Shown here: positions 6,342 through 11,171 of the stretch, in pieces
Position numbering within the stretch: position 1 is the stretch's first letter
Layout: every line of letters begins with the position of its first letter
Assembly: GCA_946221045.1 (NCBI GenBank)
Contig: CAMIIY010000033.1
Span: forward strand, 1 to 11,171
DNA from: an uncultured Oceanospirillaceae bacterium
GTDB taxonomy: Bacteria; Pseudomonadota; Gammaproteobacteria; Pseudomonadales; Balneatricaceae
Length of the DNA: 11,171 nt
Direction: 5' to 3'
Made by a program: the position numbers and the translations under genes
Notes under the pieces: model-generated
What the model saw: the letters and a program-made list of their open reading frames with translations, nothing else
The model's database searches: none
What the model was told of the DNA's origin: nothing

Positions 6342-7816
6342 TGCCGAGCTTTTTTAATACTTTCTCTGCCCATGTTGCGGCTCAACCATCGGCAGTGGCA
6401 CTGAGCGGTAATGGCAAGCACTACAGCTACGCAGCGCTTGATGATCAGATTGAAATGATGTGTCTGCGGTTAGAGCACCTGAACCCCGCGCATCTTGGAC
6501 TGTGGATGGAGAATGGCCCTGACTGGGTCATTGTGCAGTTGTCTGCCATGAAGTTGCAGATTTCGGTGACGCCAATTCCAACCTTTTTCAGTCAGCAGCA
6601 GGTAAAGCATGTGTTACAGCGCAGTGGCTGTGATCTATTGTTTTCTGATCAGGATGAGCGATTGGGAAACTTGGGCGTTGAGTGCCAACAGATGCCTGCG
6701 ACCACTGACTTTGGCCAGTACCGACTGGGCCGGTCAGACAGGGCTGAACAACTCCACCCCTGTACTGTGTTAGTCACCTATACCTCGGGCACCACCGGTC
6801 AGCCTAAAGGCGTCTGTATTGGCAAGATCTTGATTGATCAGATCTGCGAAAGCCTGCACAGCGCGACCTCAGACATCAAGGTGAAGCGACATGTGTGTCT
6901 GTTGCCGCTGGCGGTGATGCTGGAACATTTTGCCGGTGTCTTGCTGCCGCTTTATAGCGGGGCCGAAGTGATTGTTGACCGGGCAGAGACGACCGGGTTA
7001 ACCGGATCAGGCACGCTCAATACAGCGCAGTTGGCTGCGTATCTGCAGCAGACACAGCCTGAGAGCCTGATCCTGACGCCGGAATTATTGCAGCTGTTGC
7101 GCATGATCAACGCCCAGGGTGCGGACCTGTCCAGCCTCAAGTTTGTGGCAGTGGGTGGCGGTAAAGTTTCCCAGACCCTGCTGGAGCAAGCCTGGATGGA
7201 AGGGATCCCGGTGTATGAAGGTTATGGTCTGAGTGAGTGTGGCTCTGTGGTCTGTCTGAACCTGCCCGGTGCGGTTAAGCAGGGTACGGCGGGTAAGCCA
7301 CTGGGGCATACCTCGATACGGGTTAATGCCCAAGGAGAGATTCTGGTGTCCGGTCCGACCATGCTGGGTTATCTGGGAGAGCCCGCATTTTCTGCGTCTG
7401 AATTTGCCACCGGAGATCTGGGGTATCGGGATGCGGATGGTTTTCTGCATATCAGCGGTCGTAGCAAAAATGTGCAGATCAACAGCTTTGGCCGCAACTT
7501 CAATCCGGAGTGGATTGAGTCCGAACTGAAAGCCCTGCCGGGTGTGATGCAGTGCGCTGTGTTTGGTGATCAGAAACCCTTCATCAGCGCGGTGGTACAG
7601 CCGATGCCACAACTCAGTGATGAGCAGGTACAGGGACTGATCAACCTGATGAATGCACAACTGCCTGATTACGCCCGGGTGAAGGCCTGGTTGAGGGCCG
7701 ATGAACCGTTTTCACCGATGAACGGCGAGCTGACCAATAACGGTCGTATCCGCCGTGTTGAGATTGAGCAGCATTATGCTCAGCGACTCTCCGAATTTTA
7801 TCCGATCCATGCATGA
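6341..7816 (+). CDS. AMP-forming acyl ligase / acyl-CoA synthetase-like protein
   Basis: ANL-superfamily enzyme expected to activate a carboxylic acid, probably a fatty acid, as acyl-AMP and perhaps acyl-CoA or a direct acyl donor. 491 aa, somewhat short for long-chain acyl-CoA synthetases. The phosphate loop 'YTSGTTGQPKGV' is at 147-158, 'YEGYGLSE' at 292-299, 'TGD' at 357-359 and the hinge region 'ISGRSKNVQI' at 371-380. The C-terminal A10 motif reads 'LTNNGRIRR' (464-472), so the usual adenylation lysine is R469. The ATG overlaps the previous stop by one base (TGATG), implying translational coupling with the T_hemolysin gene. Substrate cannot be read from the sequence. The adjoining HDO and SDR suggest the activated acyl group enters a short biosynthetic pathway. 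Confidence 0.9.
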   Translation: MPSFFNTFSAHVAAQPSAVALSGNGKHYSYAALDDQIEMMCLRLEHLNPAHLGLWMENGPDWVIVQLSAMKLQISVTPIPTFFSQQQVKHVLQRSGCDLLFSDQDERLGNLGVECQQMPATTDFGQYRLGRSDRAEQLHPCTVLVTYTSGTTGQPKGVCIGKILIDQICESLHSATSDIKVKRHVCLLPLAVMLEHFAGVLLPLYSGAEVIVDRAETTGLTGSGTLNTAQLAAYLQQTQPESLILTPELLQLLRMINAQGADLSSLKFVAVGGGKVSQTLLEQAWMEGIPVYEGYGLSECGSVVCLNLPGAVKQGTAGKPLGHTSIRVNAQGEILVSGPTMLGYLGEPAFSASEFATGDLGYRDADGFLHISGRSKNVQINSFGRNFNPEWIESELKALPGVMQCAVFGDQKPFISAVVQPMPQLSDEQVQGLINLMNAQLPDYARVKAWLRADEPFSPMNGELTNNGRIRRVEIEQHYAQRLSEFYPIHA

Positions 7817-7829
7817 GCAGGAGTCAGTG

Positions 7830-8483
7830 ATGTCATTTTTTCAGCGTTTAGTGTCAGAAACCGAAGCGGCGCAGGCCGAATTCAGAGCCCGTAATATTAT
7901 CCAGCGCACCCAGCAGGGTGATGTGTCGCAAGCGCTCTATCTGAATTTTCTGAGTCAGGCCTACCACCATGTGAAACATACGGTGCCCTTGCTGATGGCC
8001 TGCGGCTCACGGTTGCCTGAGGACTATCAGTGGTTGCAGAAAGCGGTGGCCGAGTATATCGAAGAGGAGATCGGGCATGAGCAGTGGATTCTGAATGATA
8101 TCCGTGCCGCGGGCGGGCATGCCGATGCCGTGGCGAACGCACGTCCGCATGCCGCCACCGAGCTGCTGGTCAGTTATGCCTATCATCAGATTGACCGCGG
8201 CAATCCGCTGGCCTTTTTTGGCATGGTGCATGTGCTTGAGGGCACCAGTACCCAGCTTGCCAGTGCGGTGGCTGAAGTGGTGCAGGGTAAGCTGGGCCTG
8301 CCGGATACTGCGTTCAGTTATCTGCGTTCACACGGGGCGTTGGATCTGGAGCATGTGAAGTTCTTCGAGTTGCTGATGAACAAGATTGAGAACCGCGCCG
8401 ATCAGGATGAGATCATCCATGCCACGCAGATTTTTTATCGCCTGTATGGTGATGTTTTGTCTGCTGCTGAGGAGGGCTGCTGA
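7830..8483 (+). CDS. Heme-oxygenase-fold putative diiron oxidase/oxygenase (HDO, TenA-like)
   Basis: All-helical protein of the TenA/PqqC/heme-oxygenase-like superfamily, usually annotated 'iron-containing redox enzyme'. 217 aa. Potential metal ligands are visible: an E80-x2-H83 pair in 'IEEEIGHEQW', E137 in 'MVHVLEGTST', and H168-x3-D172-x2-H175 in 'SHGALDLEHVKF'. The last pattern is the one seen in HDO diiron enzymes such as CADD and UndA. That family uses O2 to oxidise or cleave fatty acids, amino acids and related substrates. An AGGAG at 7819-7823, 6 nt before the ATG at 7830, sets the start; an in-frame ATG at 7809 overlaps the ligase end. The SDR start overlaps its stop. The substrate is unknown; an acyl product of the upstream ligase is a reasonable inference. 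Confidence 0.85.
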   Translation: MSFFQRLVSETEAAQAEFRARNIIQRTQQGDVSQALYLNFLSQAYHHVKHTVPLLMACGSRLPEDYQWLQKAVAEYIEEEIGHEQWILNDIRAAGGHADAVANARPHAATELLVSYAYHQIDRGNPLAFFGMVHVLEGTSTQLASAVAEVVQGKLGLPDTAFSYLRSHGALDLEHVKFFELLMNKIENRADQDEIIHATQIFYRLYGDVLSAAEEGC

Positions 8484-9274
8484 TGCAGTGGTCCGAAATG
8501 CGGCTGGTGCTGACCGGCGCCAGTGGCGGTCTGGGACAGGCAATTGCCCTGTCGCTGGCGGGGCAGGGTTGTTCACTGATGCTGGTGGGTCGCTCTGAAG
8601 AGAAACTTAAAGCATTAAAAGCAAGACTGCCCAGAGTTCAGGGCCAGGAACATTGGGTGGCGGCCTGTGATATTACGCAACCTGAAGCGCGGGACAGTCT
8701 GGCATTTATGGCGACAGACAAGGGGGTTAACGGGCTGATTAATCTGGCTGGCAGCAATCAGTTTGTCACTTTTGAAAGCCAGCGTGATGATGCCATTGCT
8801 GAACTGGTGCAGACCAATCTGACGGCGACACTGCAACTAACCCGGCGGTTTTTACCGTTGCTGAAGCAGCAGCCCGAGGCGCTGATCGTCAATGTTGGCT
8901 CCATTCTGGGTTCGATTGGTTTTCCTGGTTATGCCACCTACTGTGCAACCAAGTTTGCGTTGCGGGGCTTCTCTGAGGCGCTGGCAAGGGAGCTGTCGGA
9001 TACGGCGGTGCAGGTCCTGTATTTTGCCCCGCGTGCGGCACGTACATCGCTTAATACGGATGCCGTGATGGCGATGAATGCGCAACTGGGTTCGTCTGTG
9101 GACAGTGCCGAAACCGTCGCCGAAGCGTTGCTGTCTGCTATTGCTGCTCGTCAGCCACAAACCTATCTGGGTTGGCCTGAAAAACTGTTTGTTCGGGTCA
9201 ACGCGATTGCGCCGGGGCTGGTCAGTCGCAGTCTGGCAAAACAACTGCCCATCATTAAACAATTTCTTAACTGA
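8483..9274 (+). CDS. Short-chain dehydrogenase/reductase (SDR)
   Basis: Classical SDR, 263 aa, expected to interconvert a carbonyl and an alcohol with NAD(P)H. Cofactor motif 'TGASGGLG' is at 11-18, 'NLAG' at 87-90 replaces the usual NNAG, N112 lies in 'QTNLTA', and the catalytic residues S140 ('IVNVGS'), Y153 and K157 ('YCATK') are all in place. The loop normally reading PG-x-V-x-T reads 'PRAART' (183-188). The C-terminal stretch is hydrophobic/amphipathic ('LFVRVNAIAPGLVSRSLAKQ'), which may favour membrane association. The ATG overlaps the HDO stop by one base (TGATG), so oxidase and reductase are likely made together. R36-G-R37-type context ('LMLVGRSEEKL') after the second strand is compatible with NADPH, though this is only suggestive. 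Confidence 0.92.
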   Translation: MQWSEMRLVLTGASGGLGQAIALSLAGQGCSLMLVGRSEEKLKALKARLPRVQGQEHWVAACDITQPEARDSLAFMATDKGVNGLINLAGSNQFVTFESQRDDAIAELVQTNLTATLQLTRRFLPLLKQQPEALIVNVGSILGSIGFPGYATYCATKFALRGFSEALARELSDTAVQVLYFAPRAARTSLNTDAVMAMNAQLGSSVDSAETVAEALLSAIAARQPQTYLGWPEKLFVRVNAIAPGLVSRSLAKQLPIIKQFLN

Positions 9275-9288
9275 AAGGAGCTTCTTCC

Positions 9289-9915
9289 ATGAGAGCTATT
9301 GTGCTGAGCCTGCTGGCGATGTTTGCCAGTTCCTCCCTGCTGGCCGCTGACATTGATCAGGACGTGCTGACCCATCTGCAGGGCCAATGGGCGCATATCA
9401 AATATGAAATGGAAAAGGACAAGCGTGAAAAAGCGTTTGAAAAGCTGGTACAGGAAGCCGATAAAGCTGCGTCTGAACATGCGCATTCGCCTGAAATCCT
9501 GATTTGGGATGGCATTATTCTAAGCAGTTATGCCGGTGAGAAAGGGGGGCTGGGTGCCCTTAAACTGGTGAAGCAGGCCAAGGAGCTGTTTGAAACCGCC
9601 ATCAAGTTTGATCCGCGTGCGTTACAGGGTTCAGCCTACACCAGTCTGGGCAGTCTCTACTATCAGGTACCGGGCTGGCCAATCGGCTTTGGCAGTGATA
9701 AAAAAGCCAGAGAGAACCTGATGCGGGCAATTGAGATCAACCCGGACGGGATCGACAGTAACTATTTCTATGGCGATTTCCTGACACAGCAAAATGACCG
9801 TGAACAGGCGCGTAAAGTGTTGCAACATGCGTTGGAAGCGCCCGCGCGTCCCGGTCGTGAACTGGCCGATAAAGGCCGTCGGGAAGAGATCGAAGCGTTG
9901 CTGAAAACCCTTTAA
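9289..9915 (+). CDS. Secreted TPR-like protein of the T_hemolysin/HDO cluster
   Basis: 208 aa with a clear signal peptide: charged start 'MR', hydrophobic core about 4-18 and likely cleavage after 'SSLLA' (residue 19). It should therefore be periplasmic or envelope-located, unlike the enzymes encoded upstream. The mature part is helical with TPR-like repeats around 90-125 ('AKELFETAIKFDPRALQG') and 138-180 ('ENLMRAIEINPDGIDSNYFYG', 'ARKVLQHALEAP'). Between them is the glycine/proline-rich 'YYQVPGWPIGFGSDKKA', and the C-terminus reads 'ARPGRELADKGRREEIEALL'. An AAGGAG at 9275-9280 is 8 nt before the ATG. It lies between the enzymes and the two-component pair, so it may link product or envelope state to the sensor, or help export or scaffold. 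Function is not known. Confidence 0.82.
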   Translation: MRAIVLSLLAMFASSSLLAADIDQDVLTHLQGQWAHIKYEMEKDKREKAFEKLVQEADKAASEHAHSPEILIWDGIILSSYAGEKGGLGALKLVKQAKELFETAIKFDPRALQGSAYTSLGSLYYQVPGWPIGFGSDKKARENLMRAIEINPDGIDSNYFYGDFLTQQNDREQARKVLQHALEAPARPGRELADKGRREEIEALLKTL

Positions 9916-9925
9916 CAACGCCCAA

Positions 9926-10010
9926 GGTATTTCAGGGTAATACATGAAAGTACTACTGGTTGAGGATGACCCGCTTTTGGGTCAGGGCATTGTTGATGCC
10001 CTGAAATACC
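9926..10010 (+). repeat. 12-bp perfect inverted repeat spanning the response-regulator start, with a competing hairpin
   Basis: GGTATTTCAGGG at 9926-9937 is the exact reverse complement of CCCTGAAATACC at 9999-10010, with 61 nt between. The left arm contains the AGGG Shine-Dalgarno of the response regulator. The right arm overlaps a separate perfect 9-bp hairpin (9982-9990 with 9996-10004, loop TGTTG). The two pairings are mutually exclusive. Whether they form in mRNA is unknown. Confidence 0.5.
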
Positions 10011-10606
10011 ACAAATACATTGTCGAGTGGGCGCAGACCGGCAAGTCTGCGTTGCAGCAGATGGCTGCCACCGTATTTGATGTGGCGGTACTGGATATCG
10101 GTCTGCCCGATATGTCCGGTCTGGAGGTACTGCAACAGTGGCGCCGTCAGGGTGTTGCCATTCCTGTGCTGATTCTTACCGCGCTGGACTCGAGCCAGGA
10201 CAAGGTCAGCGGCCTCGACAGTGGCGCCGATGATTACATGGCCAAACCCTTTGATGTGCCGGAGATGATGGCGCGTCTGCGGGCATTGGTCAGGCGCAGT
10301 CAGGGCATACAGTCGCCGTTGATTCAGCATGGGCGGCTGGAAATTGATCCGGCTGCCTATTCCGCCCGCATTGGCGATGACACCCTCAAACTCTCCCGTC
10401 TGGAATTTGACCTGCTGCTGCATCTGGTGACCCACCCCAACCGGGTATTTACCCGTGAAGCTTTGGTAGAACAGCTCTATAGCTGGAGTGATGAGATCGG
10501 CAGCAACACCGTGGAGGTGTATATCCATCACCTGCGTAAAAAACTGGGTAAGGACAGTATCCGCACCGTACGGGGTGTCGGCTATCAGATTGGAGAGATT
10601 GAATGA
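9944..10606 (+). CDS. OmpR-family response regulator, QseB/PmrA-like
   Basis: 220 aa DNA-binding response regulator. The receiver domain (1-115) has acidic residues E7-D8-D9, phospho-acceptor D51 in 'VAVLDIGLPDMSG', T79 in 'VLILTALD' and K101 in 'DDYMAKPFD'. The C-terminal winged helix-turn-helix (about 125-218) contains 'LSRLEFDLLLHLV', 'LYSWSDEIGSNTVEVYIHHLRKKLG' and 'IRTVRGVGYQIG', which closely resembles QseB and PmrA. That subgroup recognises CTTAAG-type direct repeats, and such a repeat is found at 5596-5612 before the first gene of the cluster. The start has AGGG at 9934-9937, 6 nt upstream, lying in one arm of a long inverted repeat. The stop overlaps the kinase start (ATGA). It is not claimed to be QseB itself. 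Confidence 0.95.
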   Translation: MKVLLVEDDPLLGQGIVDALKYHKYIVEWAQTGKSALQQMAATVFDVAVLDIGLPDMSGLEVLQQWRRQGVAIPVLILTALDSSQDKVSGLDSGADDYMAKPFDVPEMMARLRALVRRSQGIQSPLIQHGRLEIDPAAYSARIGDDTLKLSRLEFDLLLHLVTHPNRVFTREALVEQLYSWSDEIGSNTVEVYIHHLRKKLGKDSIRTVRGVGYQIGEIE

Positions 10607-11171
10607 ATTCTGTGCGCACCCAGTTGCTGCTGGCGTTAATGATTGCGATCGCTCTGCTGATGGCGGCGGCGGTGGTCATGAGTTACCAGAGTGTCTCCTA
10701 CGAAACGGAAGAGCTCTATGATGCCGAGCTGGCGCAAAGTGCGCGGGTGCTGGAGTCACTGCTCAGTATTGAACTGGATTTTGCCGGCCCGGTGCGACCC
10801 GGTGAAATCAGCCCCGAAGAGCGGGTGATCACGGCACCGAATGTGTCTTCGATTGAGGAATATGACCAGTTTGGCCACAAGTATGAGAAAAAACTGGCCT
10901 TCAGAGTCTGGAGTCGAAAGGGCACCTTGCTGCTTGGCAGCGGCGAAAAGTCGGGGATGCTGGAATATGCCCCGCAGCGCGGTTTTGCCTATGAGGAAGC
11001 GGGTGGTGATACCTGGCGCACTTTTACGCTGTTCAGTGAGCCACTGGCCCTCTGGATTAAGGTGGCTCACCGCCTCGAAATTCGCGAGGAGCTGACCCAC
11101 AAAATCGCCGTGCTGAATACATCGGCACTGCTTTTAGTGATGCCGTTTATGGTGTTGCTGGTGTATCTGAT
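10603..11171 (+). CDS. QseC/TctE-type sensor histidine kinase, N-terminal part (3' end cut by window edge)
   Basis: Starts at the ATG overlapping the response-regulator stop (ATGA, 10603-10606) and stays open to the right edge, giving 189 residues. It begins 'MNSVRTQLLLALMIAIALLM' with a first membrane helix at about 7-27, then a roughly 140-residue periplasmic part, then a second helix from about 169 ('LNTSALLLVMPFMVLLVYL'). 'LYDAELAQSARVLESLL' (38-54) and 'YEKKLAFRVWSRKGTLLL' (94-111) match the two-component sensor kinase N-terminal domain found in QseC and TctE. A polar, acidic segment (about 59-97) sits between them and could carry ligand specificity. HAMP, histidine and ATPase domains lie beyond the window. 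It should phosphorylate the adjacent regulator in response to an envelope signal, which cannot be identified from the sequence. Confidence 0.93.
   Translation, partial: MNSVRTQLLLALMIAIALLMAAAVVMSYQSVSYETEELYDAELAQSARVLESLLSIELDFAGPVRPGEISPEERVITAPNVSSIEEYDQFGHKYEKKLAFRVWSRKGTLLLGSGEKSGMLEYAPQRGFAYEEAGGDTWRTFTLFSEPLALWIKVAHRLEIREELTHKIAVLNTSALLLVMPFMVLLVYL

Noticed and set aside
9254..9270. Second CTTAA-type direct repeat before the TPR gene (ATTAA ... CTTAA)
   Set aside because: Spacing is 12 bp instead of 11, half-sites are poor, and it lies within the end of the SDR gene just before the ribosome site, so it is probably chance.
1..11171. Mobile elements, CRISPR arrays, tRNA or rRNA genes
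   Set aside because: No transposase, integrase, regularly spaced repeats, cloverleaf or rRNA-like sequence was seen; the window is almost entirely two protein-coding operons.

Overview
The window is ordinary bacterial chromosome, moderately GC-rich, densely coding, with every gene on the + strand and strong Shine-Dalgarno sites. Gene content and protein style (ureDABCEFGJ order, a QseB/QseC-like two-component pair, a 'thermostable hemolysin' family gene cluster) suggest a gammaproteobacterium, probably a marine or aquatic Oceanospirillales/Alteromonadales-type organism. This placement is inferred from gene style only.

Region 1 (left edge to about 5570) is a complete urease operon except for the first few codons of ureD: ureD, ureA, ureB, ureC, ureE, ureF, ureG and a HupE/UreJ-type membrane protein. 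The genes overlap or are separated by 30 nt or less. The nickel-site residues of UreC are all present at the classical numbering. UreD, UreF and UreG form the apo-urease activation complex, UreE delivers nickel, and UreJ would be the nickel import component, although it lacks one of its two metal-motif halves. The operon closes with a hairpin terminator at 5541-5569.

Region 2 (about 5590 to the right edge) is a second tight transcription unit: a T_hemolysin/GNAT-like protein, an AMP-forming acyl ligase, a heme-oxygenase-fold putative diiron oxidase (HDO), a short-chain dehydrogenase/reductase, a secreted TPR-like protein, an OmpR/QseB-type response regulator and a QseC-type sensor kinase that runs off the window. 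This reads as a small-molecule or lipid biosynthesis pathway (activate an acyl group, transfer it, oxidise it, reduce it) with its own envelope sensor. I know of no characterised pathway with this exact set. The 120-nt region before its first gene carries a direct repeat CTTAAG-N5-TTTAAG. This fits the recognition pattern of PmrA/QseB-type regulators, the same class as the regulator encoded at the end of the unit, so a feedback loop is plausible.

The cluster in region 2 is the best candidate for an undescribed system. The urease operon is conventional apart from the atypical UreJ and the ureE/ureF overlap.
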